Source: Perkinsus olseni
Lineage: Eukaryota > Perkinsozoa > Perkinsida > Perkinsidae
Assembly (NCBI GenBank): GCA_013115135.1
Contig: JABANP010000086.1
Span: 91,176 to 155,175, forward strand
DNA: 64,000 nt
Direction of reading: 5' to 3'
The notes under the pieces were generated by a model. The model saw nothing but the letters and a program-made list of their open reading frames with translations, ran no database searches and was not told the origin of the DNA. The number at the start of each line of letters is the position of its first letter. Positions within the stretch are counted from its first letter, which is position 1. A program made the position numbers and the translations under genes. Positions 26,195 through 38,569 of the stretch are shown in pieces.

Positions 26195-28309
26195 TCACAT
26201 ATGACTGACCTTCGCCCACGGAAGAATGCTGTAGATCAGAGCGCCGACGGCCTTCAGCTGTTCCTTTCTCTTCTTTTCATTTGCACTAAGAGTACTCGGC
26301 AGGGTCGGCTTCGAGGCCCTATCATCGTCCATGCTGCGCTTCTCGATAGTCTTGGCATACTCGAATAGCTGTTCCTCACACAACGCTGTGCCGTACAGAT
26401 CCAGTAACCTGTCTCGAGTCCTTCTGTATCCTGTGCAACAGGTCGGCAGATGCCTTGGAGAAATCATTAATACCCCACACCCTGAAATAACAACAATAAT
26501 CTCACGCAGCACTCAAAGCACATGAGCATTAATATGCCGCCCTCACGGAGTACTCACCGCGAGCCTATGATCTCTAGTTCATGCAGCTCCAGCTTACCCG
26601 GCAAGACACTTCGCAGGGTTATGGAGAGGACATCCCTCCCAACATTCTGACCAGAGGAGCATCAAGCAGATGTACCTCAAAATGAAGCACTTTACCGTGG
26701 TTATAGGAGTGCACGTGTAGGGCACTTGCTTCGATTTAACATAAACAAACTCACGAGCGAAAACTGGAACCTCTTCCAGCTTCACGTACGCCGACTCTTC
26801 ACGTCGAGCTCTCTCCAGCACAGCCGACACGTTAGCAGCGAACTCCGATCCTTTGCCAGCCCACTCCCGGGCAAGCTGGCCCATCATACCAGACTGCCGC
26901 TCACGTCTCCGACGGGAAAATGAAGCGCCTCCTTCCGGTACGAAAGCCGAGCCTTGATGATGTTGAGGATATTGCGTGACGAACAACCCTGCTTGGCTCC
27001 ACAGTTGGACCCGCTCAGCACAGGAATGGTCGGGCTTGAGTAGCTGAGTGTACGGTATGATTCTGTGCACGCCGAGGAAGATATCTAGACGATGAAAGCC
27101 CGTTATCCTGAGCATGACAATAGTAGTACGACGACACACGAAAGGGGAGTCGCAGATAGGACCCGTTATCCCAGGAGTAGAGGTAGTCCAGAGCACACTT
27201 GGTCGTGGCGATGGGGACTGTATTATCGAAAGTCCAGATCTTGGCCCCAACAACGATACCGCCCTAAACCACCATACGCAAGCATTGCCCTGAGGTCGAG
27301 ACTGGGCAAGAAGCGTAATTGCTCCATCTCCAGTCTGTCTTCCTCCGATATGCTATGCATGAAAGATGTGGCGGTAAATGGGCGATTCGGAGTAGAGAAG
27401 GAATTGAGTGACGTAAATGGTTCCATTCCGTTCGACAGCATCAGCGACCATCACTAAACCACGGATGGCAATTTAGACGAAGCCTTCGAATCATATAGAG
27501 TACGCCGCGTACTAATGTTCATGCATATACTCCCTCTACTCGTCGTTGCATCATCCACGCATGACCGAACAAACACACCGACCCCTACGCCCTCATCGTC
27601 GCCGCTGCTGATCCCATCAGCCGTCGCGTCGCCACTGGGAGAGTAGAGGTACGAGAGGGAGCACGTATCCTGAGCATTCCGAAGATACGCCAGACGCACA
27701 GATCCGAGCCGCACCCTACTGTAAGACGACCTCCAGATTTCTCTTCATCCTCTTCCTCCTTCCTAGCCTGAAGAGATGAGAATCCTCGTGACAAAGAGGC
27801 TCCGAGAACCCCGAACTCCGCAAGGTTTCATCGTGTCACCAATTTTTCGCACCCTTGAAGGGTAACCCTTCAACCAAGCAAAGGCTACGGCTGGATCTAC
27901 AAACCCTTACGTCATAGAATTCCCTTCTTTCGACGATGTCGCTGACTCCAGAAAGACGAGGGTCCTGACCAAGGGCAAGTGGGCATCAAGGTGGGAGAAT
28001 ACAGCATTCTGTTGATGAGCGCGGAGAGTCGGGTCCTACCGCGCCATCCAGGTCGCCCTCTGTGATATCTCCTGTCTGAGAAGGACGTCAACTGACACCC
28101 ACCCGGGACCGCAGTGATGTGAGAGGGAGTGCATGGAGGGGGGGGGCAGAAGAAGAACGCCTTACTCGTCTCAACTTGCCCTTCTTCCGCCGAACCTTTT
28201 TCCACAGGGAATTGATTGGTTTTGGCAACTTTGTATTCTCCTTCGCTGCGTGGACAGCTCGATGAACGCTGAATGCGAGCAAGACAGTGACAAGAAGAGA
28301 AGATCGCAT
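26195..28309 (-). CDS. Tandem secreted-protein family, copy D
   Basis: Fourth paralog. The signal peptide is MRSSLLVTVLLAFSVHRAV at ATG 28309, then KLPKPINSLWKKVRRKKG. Family blocks are a DTCSLSYLYSP exon near 27.66 kb, GGIVVGAKIW, CALDYLYSWDNG near 27.17 kb, a SCAERVQLW exon near 27.0 kb, VPVFAREFVYVK, CTPI, and a last exon with CEEQLFEYAKTIEK. The stop is at 26195. Its 3' half (26.34-26.68 kb) is nearly identical to copy E, while its 5' half is not. D and E form a subgroup with an extra Cys before ALDYLY. Confidence 0.65.
26340..26680. repeat. Near-identical block shared by copies D and E (partner 28915-29255)
   Basis: About 340 nt of copy D, covering the penultimate intron and parts of two exons, recur in copy E at 28915-29255 with only scattered substitutions. 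The intervening segment around GAGCATTAATATGCCGCCCT is identical over long runs, including intron bases. The rest of the two genes is clearly more diverged, so this points to gene conversion or unequal crossing-over rather than a whole-gene recent duplication. Confidence 0.75.
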
Positions 28310-28779
28310 TGAGAAAGGGCTGAAATAATGGCGAGTGGTGCAGGATATCAGCTTCAGTACAACTGCCAGAAATTTTCAGCTCAGCCCGCTGTCCCGCCGT
28401 ACATGTAGCGCTACCGTTTCCCACAACGCGCTCGACAGGCAGCTGCTGCTGACCAGTTAAGCCAGACGTTCTCAGCAGACGAGTCCCGGCTCGAGAGTCG
28501 AATGCCCGATTGCCAGCTCGCCAGGCCTCTCTTCAATACCGGGTTTCCACCAACACTGTCCACGCGCTAGCCCCTTGAACACTGGTACCTCGCTACCCGA
28601 AGAGCTCAGCATCATGAGATCGACTCAGGAGGACAGCCCCATGTACGTTCCTTCCCGCATCGATCACAGTCGAGACCCCGTCCCCTCAACCCAATATGAT
28701 TAAACTCAAGCGAGAGAGATATCGACATCCCACACCTACCACACCATGAGCACACACATGAAGATTGTATGATGATGAT

Positions 28780-30761
28780 CTAACATACACCCGTGACAGT
28801 GTTGTAAATCAGCGTAGCAGCTGCTTCCAGCTGTATGCCTTTCCTCTCTTCGTCCGTTGCATTAAAGGTAGGGCCAAGTACGGGCTTCGACGCATCGTCG
28901 CTGCACTCGTGACGCTTCTCGATAGTCTTGGCATACTCGAATAGCTGTTCCTCACACAAAGCTGTGCCGTACGAACCAGTAACCTGTCTCGAGTCCTTCT
29001 GTATCCTGTGCAAGAGGTCGGCAGATGCCTTGGAGAAATCATTAATACCCCACACCCTAAAATAACAACAATAATCTCACGCAGTACTCGAAGCACATGA
29101 GCATTAATATGCCGCCCTCACGGAGTACTCACCGTGAGCCTATGATCTCTAGTTCATGCAGCTCCAGTTTACCCGGTAAGACACTACGCAGGGTTATGGA
29201 GAGGACATCCCTCCCAACATTCTGACCAGAGGAGCATCAAGCAGATCTACCTCAGGATGAGGTATCTTACCACGATTATGGGATAGCACGTGTAAGACAC
29301 TAGCTTGAATAAGGAATGAACATACTCCCGGATGAACACCGGAGCCTCTTCCAGGTCAGGGAACTCCGGACGATTCATCCGAGCTTTCTCCTTGATTGCC
29401 CGTACGTGGCCCGCTAGGCTCGTATTCGAGTTCGCAGATCCCTCAGTTTGCAAGGAACGGGCGAAATCGACAACTAAGTCGTCCTCTTTGAGCGGTTCAT
29501 CTCGTTGTTGTTGTAGAGCGAGTAATAAACCCGGCCTGCCCCATCTGCGGAGCCGTTCTGTGCAGCTGAGACGAGAGTCGAGTATTTGGGTATGAGGCAA
29601 GACGTTGCAGAGGTTGGGGTGAATGTTGATACGATTCATTCCAGGCAGCCTGAATGGCAATACGGTCCAGCTGCGGGCGGTCGAAGAAGGAGATCCTCAC
29701 TCATTATCCCAAGAGTAGAGGTAGTCGAGAGCACACTCTCCCTTCGAGGGGGCGGAGGCAAGCATCCCTACCTCGGCACCAACAACGATACCGCCCTGAG
29801 AGTGCAGCCAAGCTACATCGCTGGCATCGCTCCGTTCTCGTGACGAAACGTCTTCAATTTGAATGCAGGAGGTCCCATTACGCAACTCCCATTACATTTC
29901 AAATTTAATAATTGCCCTTTTTTATCATGGCTGAGCGATAGATGAGCGGCGGAGCATGTAAGTTATCCCGCGGTCTAATACATCTCTCCTGAGCCTCAAG
30001 AGCACTCCCAGGATCGTCTGTTAAACGTTGAATTTGGTCCTGGAAGCGCTCCTAAAATTCGGGAGGGCTCTATTGAACACCATCTATACTTCATCATCTT
30101 AACTCCTCGCAGCGCACGCACGAGCGAGCGGCAACACCACCACCTACGTCGCCCCCCTGCCCGTTGGTCGTCGTGATATCCTCTGTCGGAGAGAAGGTGT
30201 AAGACAGGGAACACGTTTCCTGATACAGAAGATGAGGGAAGGAAGAGAAACGTACAGCGGTATCTTACTTTGCGACGAGGTCGTGCTTTTTTGACCTAAG
30301 AGAAAATAGGTCGTCTTACATGCTAGCTAATGACCCACTCTGACCTCATTTTTTCCGATACCGAGATGTGCTTCAGCGTGGCGAGCAAGGAACCAGGCCA
30401 TGTCCTGAGGAAGGCCAACAATCAGATGGCATCCAATAGCGAACGCCGGTAGGACGCCCCCAGAGTAGCCTACAGCGGTGTATGATGGCTCCTTGACGAC
30501 GCCCTCGACGACCTCCATATCCTAACAAACATGTAAATTCGGCCGCACGCATGAGCCCCGCTACACACCGGCTTCCGTAGTTCTCTAAACAACACTGTTA
30601 CTGACCTGCTTCGGCTTCCCACCCCTAGATAGGAGTCGTTGAAGAGATGGTACTTTCCACTTCTTTCGCTTCGGTTTCCTCCCCGATGCGCTGGCGGTGG
30701 CCGCGTGAATGTTCTGCACGATGAGTGCGAGACAGGCAGCCGCTGCAGGAAGATTCCGCAT
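28780..30761 (-). CDS. Tandem secreted-protein family, copy E
   Basis: Fifth, 5'-most paralog. The signal peptide is MRNLPAAAACLALIVQNIHA at ATG 30761, then a RKPKRKKWK linker. Later exons hold ETCSLSYTFSPTED (near 30.19 kb), GGIVVGAEVG with CALDYLYSWDNE (about 29.7-29.8 kb), SCTERLRRWGRPGLLLAL, APVFIREYVHSL, CYPI, and a last exon with CEEQLFEYAKTIEK ending at 28780. Exon order and intron positions match copies A-D. It is about 1.1 kb from the divergent Na+/H+ exchanger gene. Confidence 0.65.
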
Positions 30762-31893
30762 TGAATGAAGGACGAGAAACACACGAACGCTCGAGGAGAT
30801 CTCTTCCGCAGGCCTGTGATACTGCTCTGCATGGGAATCTACTGTGCGTGAATCGATAGCCCAACGCCGGTACCGACTTAGTTACACACGGCGGCACGGA
30901 GTGATCATCAAATGGCCTGTCAAAAGGGTTCTTCCGAGGGGTATGTTCTGACTGAGAAGATCCCTTCCCTTCTTGTGGGATCCGCTCACGCATCCGAGGG
31001 GCTTTGCAAACCACCACCACACATGTCTCGTCACGGCCCGCCACCACGAGCATCATGCATCGTGAACGAGCAAGGCGTGATGAACGCAAGCAGGCTGATA
31101 GTAGTAGAGAGCGAATAATGCGCTGTGGGGTTCCTCCGACACCGGAGCCGCGACCCGGAGGACCACCCCAGAACAACTCTTGTTACAAGTGACTGTGCGT
31201 CTGCGCGCTAGTGCATGCATACTCAAGGAGAAGAACTAGGATCCTTCCGACACCGTATGTTGTGTTGGACAGTGACTTGCGCCACGCCCTACTAGTATGA
31301 TGATATTGAATCAGAATCGCTCATAGTGGCTAGTCGTATGTCTCCTCATCTCTGCATCCCTTCAACGCAGGGTTCACATGCAAATGGGATTCGGTGTTTT
31401 CGAGGGTTGCCCTCATCTTGCGCCGCTAAGATATTCTGATATTCCCATTGAGACCACCACAAACTGATTCGGAACAAACGCTGAGTCTCGTGGCGAGCGA
31501 CGCTCGTATGAGTCGCTCGAAGTTGTTGTGCCATTAGGCGATTCCAGGACGAGACTGATTTTATCCTGCAAAGGGTCTGTCGAGCCATGTCTTAAGTTCT
31601 TGCCAGAAGAAAACTTAATTTTCCCCGACTTGTGCCTGCGTGCAGCGCAGCACGCAGACGCACATAAGTGACTGCTAGTCTTTCCAACGGCTTCACGCCA
31701 ATGGTAGCCATGGAAAGCGGCCTCGCCGGGAGAGCATAGTTTAGCACGACTCTCACGTTCACACCAACAATCGCAAGACGCTTCACGCAGATTGACAGGG
31801 GCCCATGACGGGACCACAGAGTGCTCTCTGGATGAGTGTAATATACCGCAGCCGACCTTACACTTCATTCACGGTCGATGGTAGTTGATTACC
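30762..31893. other. Spacer between divergent genes
   Basis: This is the spacer between copy E (minus) and the Na+/H+ exchanger (plus). Open frames here are short, unspliceable into anything I recognise, and lack protein-like composition. It probably contains the promoters of both flanking genes. No repeat or RNA gene seen. Confidence 0.45.
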
Positions 31894-34704
31894 ATGCCCT
31901 CGCTTGATGACGACGCGTCCGCCTATGAAAGCGTGGTATCAGTAAATTCTGTTCTCTTCTCTGCCGGCCTGTTGCTGACCTTTGTATGGGGGTACTAAAA
32001 GTGCACTAGTCCAGAGGTATACGGCCATTCAGGTATCTCGTTAACACTGGCCGGGTCAAGCACATATCACAATCGACGGGAGCGGTTTTAGTTGGCTTCA
32101 TAATGGGCATTGTGGGGTCCTAGGTTCACCAGCGTCGAATGATATTCTCCTTAGGTGATCAGGCTGCTGGGAGTGGCAGACCGAAAGGAGATGTTGGGCA
32201 TGAGTGCGGAACTGTTCTATTTTGTAAGTTAAGCCAGGCTTACCACGTGGAATGAAATCCACGTCTATTAGCTGGCTGAGTAAGGGCGCTCCATGCCCAA
32301 CATCTCTAGGCTCGCGAGGAGGGCAGAGAATGAATGGCCCTTGTGGCGAACGATAAGCCTTAGTGTTTACTAGGCACTCCTACCGCCAATAATATTCGAC
32401 GCGAGTTTCTCGCTTAACACGAACATGTTCATGAACAACCTCACTTCCATTCTAACATTCGCGTTTATCGGTAGTACGGGGCGGACTGCTTACCCACTCG
32501 ACGCGGATTCCGTGGCTGGTATCCTCGACGGCCCAGGCACAACCATATCAGCCTACGTCACCTCAATAGGGTTGTGGACTTTCTCCACCTCTTGGTTGGT
32601 GGGTCTGAAGAACACGGAAGCCCTCCGAGGATACTGCATGACGTTCGGTGCCCTCATATCCAGTAGGCCTTCCTCCTCATTTCCGAGGCAGTACACTCCG
32701 GTGAAGGTACCGATCCAGTGGCAGTGATGGCCCTAATGGGTGGGTCCAAGTACAGACCGAATAAGACCTTGCATTCGCTGGTCTTCGGTGAGAGCGTCCT
32801 TAACGATGCAGTGGCAATCGTGCTCTTCGCGGCATACCAACGTAAGAACGAGCGCTTCTCGGATGACGGCCGGTCGGACGGTCAGGTCTTGGTGCTCATT
32901 TCAGAGGCATACTTCAGCCCACGGGGTACCTCCTCTGGGTTAGCACAGAGCCCGCTATTGCACTTCTTAACAGGTAGTATGGAGAGGTCCCCGGTTCGAT
33001 TCCTGGCGGGAACGTTTGTGAAAAGCCTAGTCCACTTCGAGTACCCTAGTCACATAGTGATGGCAGGAGTGAAGGGCGACCAGTCAACTGGGTCCGGTTG
33101 TCAGTCTATAGTGCCCCAGGCAAAGATACTCATGGGTATCGCCCTTTTCGTAGTTACCTTCGGGTCCGTTATATTCGGTATCCTCAGCGGAGCCCTCGTC
33201 AGTGCCAGCTACCGTAAATCGTGAGTCTGGCCTGTCCATGCGCACGCTGCTGGTCTACATGATCGCGGCTATCAGATCCCTGGTGTCCTACCCCAAGTAC
33301 GAGATAGCGGGTATGTTCCTGTCGATCTACCTCACTTTCTCTTTGGCGGAGTTGTTGGGCCTGAGCGGAATCATGGCGATTTTCTTCTTTGGCTTGGTGA
33401 GAAACCCCACAGCGTCCTCGCTTTGATGCCCGTCCCTTCCCTCAGATGTTGTGTCGGTATAATTTCCACAACCTCTCCAAGCCCTCGCAAGTCGCATCAA
33501 GATTGGTCTTCGAGACTCTTGCTTTCTTTTCCGAGACTCTCGTACGGCGTCGGCGGCTGCTATCATCGTCAGTAGCATTCTCCGTTGGGCCCATCAGGTT
33601 TTCCTCTACCTCGGAGTTGTCGCCTGCATGTCCATAGGCGAGTACCATTGGAACTTAGGTCTCATACTGTTCACTCTCGTCCTCATAGTAAGTCTCATGG
33701 GCTGCGACTGTCTTACGCCGTCGAAGTTGGATCTGCGGTACCCTGACTGAGTCTCGCGCAACCAAATTCCACGACTACCATCCATCGCCCGCTTCCCGTC
33801 AGGTGTTCGCCAGAGCGTGTAATGTGTTCCCTCTGTCGTGGCTCCTCAACCACTCTACCCGGTATGACCCCATCAGTAGGAACTCCCAGATAGTAGCATG
33901 TCGCGCCACCGTGGGGCGACCGTTCTACCGCTCCTCCCTCCTAAGGTCTTGTGGCTTGCTGGTATACGAGGAGCGATCGCCTTCGTGCTGATGCTTCGGG
34001 TACCCTCCAGAGTTGGTGACGATACACGAGACCTCCTCGTTACTACAACAATATCAGTACTACCAACAGCCCCTCTCCCGTGCATGAAAGCTCTTCTCTC
34101 TCGAAAAGTGTTAGTGTTCCTCTGCAGGTTGTGTTCGTAACGACTCTGGTGGGAGGATCTTTGGTGGAACACGTCGCTGTTATGCTGGGGGAACTTCGAC
34201 CTACGGCGGGGCCCCTGCCGACGCAGGAGACAAGCGAACCCGAGATTACTATAACCGATCCTTCTGCTGCCGACCCTGGCCTCTTCTACGTAGCAGTGCT
34301 CCTCCATCACCAGTGGCTCATTGACTCTTTAGGTACCGCCTGGCGCGTCCTCGAGCAGGAGCGCGGCTAGCCGAGTGACGCTGTCTACGGAGCTTGGTGA
34401 GAGGCTCGGTGGGGCCCTTGAGTATGTTGATCGGACATACGTACAGCAGCATCTCGGAGGGGCGGGAGGTGACTCTATCGGAGAGAGCAGCCATCAACGA
34501 GGTGGGGCATCATACCGTCCCGTTTCCCTCTGAGATGGTTAGTCGGGGCCAGCCTGGCTCCGTAACCGTCACCGGCCTTCCGCCGTCTTCTCAGACGAGA
34601 TAAGTGGAGAGCATCCTGCCGAGCCGGGAATTGACATCGACACCTATTATGAAGATAGTGAAGCCAAACGGCTGATGATGGGCCGAGCGGTCGTCTTCGA
34701 GTGA
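31894..34704 (+). CDS. Na+/H+ exchanger (CPA1/NHE family)
   Basis: This is a monovalent cation/proton antiporter of the NHE family, closest in flavour to endosomal NHE5/6-type proteins. The start is ATG 31894. Conserved pieces in order: a first helix SVLFSAGLLLTFVWGY, HISQSTGAVLVGFIMGIVG, LLPPIIFDASFSLN, FGALISSTDPVAVMALMG, FGESVLNDAVAIVLF (the DPV and ND ion-site region), LSGIMAIFFFGL, FETLAFFSETLVFLYLG, and the AGIRGAIAF arginine helix. The charged C-terminal tail ends DSEAKRLMMGRAVVFE at TGA 34702-34704. At least ten introns are seen, 40-60 nt mostly. The intron at 32224-32373 is 150 nt and contains an inverted copy of the preceding exon. The segment 32974-33030 (57 nt, divisible by 3) is a probable intron bearing a tRNA 3'-end-like module. 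The frame is intact throughout the conserved core. Confidence 0.85.
32188..32306 (+). repeat. Exon/intron inverted repeat in the Na+/H+ exchanger gene
   Basis: The exon bases GAGATGTTGGGCATG (32188-32202) recur as the exact reverse complement CATGCCCAACATCTC at 32292-32306 within the following 150-nt intron, with partial extension on one side. The stem would enclose the splice donor at 32224. Inside it, ACGTGGA/TCCACGT forms a second perfect 7-bp hairpin near 32260. Confidence 0.75.
32990..33016 (+). repeat. tRNA 3'-end-like module 5 (sense in exchanger intron 32974-33030)
   Basis: CCCGG, loop TTCGATT, CCTGG (4 of 5 pairs), 7 nt CGGGAAC, then GTTTG. The host segment is 57 nt with GT-AG ends. 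Confidence 0.65.
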
Positions 34705-35330
34705 TGCCCCATTGTGATGCAAGCCTTTTCACTCGCCTGTCTCGGGTTTCGTCCCACGTTCATTGCACTGCGTTTAATATTGATCCAGACTCTGTACACT
34801 GGCTATAATCTCGAACCATCTCTCTACTAAACGCTGTACTTGAGTTGTACAGTAGTTCCGCTATCACCGATCGAGCCTCGCTTAGCCCACTGGAACTCTT
34901 ACATCAATAATGAAGTAAAAAGAAAGCAGAAGAGTGCGCAAGAAAGGTCTGTTGTTTTTTCGAGCTGAGACCATACCCTCTATGTATGATTCACAGACCG
35001 GCAAGTAGCTCCTCGGAGACTTCCTTCAAACACTCCCGGTGCTGCGAGGATCGCCAATCTGCCGAAATTCAAACATCGCTTTGCTCACCCGATTTGATTG
35101 CTTCACGCGATACCGAGCCAGCTGGACTAAGCCCAGACCCCCTGCGTTACTCGCTCGATCATAACATCAACGTCGGCCGATGCTCTGGAAATGGTGACGT
35201 CTCCTCACAGCAATGACCTCGCCACGAGGGCATGTGTTATCTGGTTGGCAATCGCTCTCCCGGGGCCAGAGTTGGGCTTTGTTGCGTATGCGTTCATTGT
35301 CCCATTGAGTCCGGATGATAACTCAGTCCT

Positions 35331-35636
35331 CTAGTTGTATTGCGCTGGAGCAGACGTTTGGTACGCGGAGACGATAAGCTGTGTCCCGAGGATGGTGTTG
35401 CCGCGTATCTTGCGTGTATCTATACAGCTGTCTACACCTAGGCTGAGGTCCTCAGCGGCGCCTCCGGCACTTGTGCTTAGTGGTATCATTCGAGCCGGAG
35501 TCGATACCATTATCCGGATCATCATGGTGTCGGCGACTGCCATCTCTACCGTCCGAAAGGCAGGAAATTCCTTGCTTCCTTGTCGCACCTCCAACCCTGT
35601 TATGAGGATGATCAGGAGCAGACCCATCGAGCTCAT
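35331..35636 (-). CDS. Possible small secreted protein
   Basis: This ORF of 101 aa starts with ATG and a signal-peptide-like MSSMGLLLIILITGLEV, then a mixed hydrophobic/charged chain with two Cys. No family is recognised and there is no splicing evidence. The opposite strand is also open over the same interval, which weakens the call. Confidence 0.25.
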   Translation of the reverse strand: MSSMGLLLIILITGLEVRQGSKEFPAFRTVEMAVADTMMIRIMVSTPARMIPLSTSAGGAAEDLSLGVDSCIDTRKIRGNTILGTQLIVSAYQTSAPAQYN

Positions 35637-36586
35637 ATCTCTTTCTAGAGGAGTCCTCTATCCTTGGAGGCCTGATGCCGGATGGGACTCTTATCTCGGA
35701 TCTTCAGCCTGGTTCGGTCAGGAAGCCTACCACTGTTGATGGAGGAACTACCTACCACCTGGCTTAGATCAAGAAGAAGGTAGGGAATCGGTTCGCTGTT
35801 GCTTGCCTTGATCGAGGCAAGGCAGGCCCTGGGTTATACCACATTTTGAAGATATGAAGGAGACCAGGCGAAGGTATTTCGGGTCGCCCAACGAAGGGTA
35901 GAAAGATACTCCTCAAGTTGTTGAGAGGCTAGAGTCACACGGCCTTGCTAACCTCCGTCGCCATGTGCAGCGCCAGCCGAGCGCATGCTGTTAGCGTCGC
36001 GAGCTTGCTCGTCTGTGACGTCAGACTGCTAATCGATATCTCATAGTTCATCGCGGAATGAATCACTCTCCCTTCTTCATCGTTCCCGCACAGCATCTTC
36101 AGTGGGAGACATTTACCTACCTCCCCATGTTGCGTTCCAACATTAATGCTTTGGAGCTCGAGACGCTACACAATCAATCACGCGGAACTTCGTCTAATGA
36201 TAACAGTGGGATACGACACTAGGTGAAAACTTGTGCTAGCGGTGGAGTGTAATCGCGTTGCGTGCTAATGTGTAAGACAACACGACACAACACATCTGGA
36301 GGTATGCACGAAGTCACTCTTCGTCACCCAGGTACCCCCGTTTCCGTTTTATCCACCCTCCCTGAACCCTGCAAAACCGAGAGTGTGGGTGAGCTCGTCG
36401 CCATCCAAAGGATGGGGTGGGCTGGACGTGTCTAGTTGCCGTTACCATGGTGCGGTGTTCAGGTCGAATACTCGGCGTTCACGGGCATACAAGTCCGTGG
36501 TCGCTAGAGTTTCGGCTGTTCCGGTTTCAGGTGTGTCCCCCTCCTCCTCCTCCCTCACACTCGGAGGTTTCACACGTCCAGAAGGC

Positions 36587-37020
36587 TCAGACTGTACCCT
36601 CAAGCACACGTGCTTTCAAAATCACAGACCGAAACAGTTGTGAGAGCTCCCCAACAAGTGCAAAAATTTGATTGACAACGGCAGCGGATACTTCCTGAGT
36701 CGGCCAGAACAGGTCGTTTGGAATGTTCACACTCGAACCAGGTGAGTTAGAGTATCCGTTGAGAGAGATAGGGTTGCGCACGACTCCAGAACTCAAAGCC
36801 AGATCATTCCCAGATCTCTTAGGTCAAAAGGGGTGAGGAAAGTCCTGAAGGACTTCATCTCATCAACTGTGATGATTCGGATACTCTCCTTCACGGAGTC
36901 GACTGCTGGATAAAATGTGTGAAGAATAGCATTACAATAGCCGTTAATGTGAGTGTAAAAATGAAGTCTTATTTTGTAGCCATCCCATATCTGATACGGC
37001 ATGTCAAACTCTCGTAGCAT
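36587..37020 (-). pseudogene. Two offset reading frames, possible decayed gene
   Basis: A 75-aa frame (residues like YQIWDGYKIRLHFYTHING) ends at about 36796, and the next frame, offset by one base, continues with NPISLNGYSNSPGS and a helix QEVSAAVVNQIFALVGEL. The two overlap exactly where a one-base shift would join them. No family is recognised. It could be a broken gene, one exon pair, or chance. Confidence 0.25.
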
Positions 37021-37589
37021 GGACCGTTAGTTGATCAAGACATGTTTCCCAATCTCGGAGTAGAAGCATGCTTGGCGGACACCCCTCCAAGTAGCAACGA
37101 CGATGGCGCTAAAGCGCGAACATCCACAAGTACTCGGAGATTGACTGAAATGCTGAGATGCACACACCATGCAAACAACGGGCAGTCCTGAGAATAATAT
37201 AGCGCGTCACTCTCCGCCGTGAAATTCCACTTTACTCACTAACGCGCTCTTGCACTTGATGTGGCAACGCCCGAGAGGTGCACATCCAATTGTTTGAGGC
37301 TTGCCTAGAGGCGATTGAATATGCACTTCAGGACTACTAAAGGGAGGGCAGGTAGCAGGCGTCTTACAGTAGTCAGCACAAACCGCCCAGGACCAACCGA
37401 AGAACGAGTCCTGAGGGCAAAACCAAATCAGAGTACCGACCGGTCATTTGGATCACTGACGACTCCCTGGGAGTGTTGATTGCCTCTACCCACCTGGCCA
37501 ACTATGTCACTGTCCGTGTTGCACTCGCACCCATCATTGCAGTTTACTGGCTTATCATAGTTGTTGCCAACTGATTTTACAAAGCACTT

Positions 37590-37880
37590 ATTCGCGAAGC
37601 CCTATTGGAGAATATCTCTACCTCCGGTAAGGTCGATGAGGCTCCCGTTGACCGACGGAATATCGACCGGAGCGGCCCTAAGGCCGAAAAAAGAAGTAAC
37701 GGGCCTCCAGCAAGAAGACTTCTGGCGGCACTTACGAGCTACTCCCTGGGGGGCTCCTGGGCCTTGAGCTCCGAAATAGCGCCACTCAGACACATGAAGC
37801 ACAGAATCCCACCCGAGATGGGTATGGTGAAAAGGCTTATCGACAACGCGCGGCTCACGACATAGTTCTGAGTGGATGGA
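37590..37880 (-). CDS. Possible membrane-protein exons
   Basis: On the minus strand a frame reads NYVVSRALSISLFTIPISGG followed by a strongly hydrophobic stretch, then a GTAGCTCGT..CCAG intron-like gap and another hydrophobic frame with LLAGGPLLLFSALGP. Two membrane helices are plausible. No ATG, stop or family could be settled. The plus strand is also open here. Confidence 0.2.
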
Positions 37881-38569
37881 TCATCAATCAGATCTAGCCT
37901 GGTTGACTTGACAGGCCACTACGACCACGACGACCAAGAGTACGACATCTAACGCTTGCGCTTGCGTTGGCGTGCGCCTTTTACAGCGCCGTGTTGACTA
38001 ATAGCCTGCTTATTGGGACTCTCACAGTGAACGCAAGCCATCGTAGATAGCCATAGGTCTCAGCAGTTCTTCACAGTTACAGTTCTAAGGACGTCCGAAT
38101 CATGTTGAGCTAACATTGAACTTCTTCATACTATTCTTCATATGATTATGCGTGCTACTAGCTTTGAAAGAAGAAAGTAGCGTCGCGAGCTTCCAAGCTT
38201 AACATGCGGGAACTAGGGTCTCCGCATCAGGCGAATCGACAAAGTCTATTATTAGAATGGTTGTGAATGGTATGAACTCCGTCGCTGAAAGCACTACGCC
38301 GGAATGCACACATAGTAAGAGTCGGTCACTGAACCTCCATCGCAAGACACGGAGAGAAGAAGAATAGGGGTGTTGTGATGGGCGAGGGTGGGCGTGGGGT
38401 AATGACTCGACAACGACTCAGTGTGATTCGGCTCCCGATCACGTGCTTCCCGAGTATTGACCAGATCAGTCATCACTGAGGATGATAGTTACACTAGGAC
38501 AACGCAATATGGACACGGAACAGGAAATGTGCAAGTGTACACAATTTGACGTAATGATGATGATGATGA

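Larger units (their letters stand above)
34705..38569. other. Gene-poor region
   Basis: No conserved gene is recognised in this 3.9-kb stretch. It holds three weak candidates, listed separately (35331-35636, 36587-37020 and 37590-37880). Elsewhere the six frames are densely closed. It lies between the 3' ends of the plus-strand exchanger and the minus-strand PHD gene, so it is a convergent intergenic region. I see no transposase, reverse transcriptase or terminal repeats. Confidence 0.5.
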
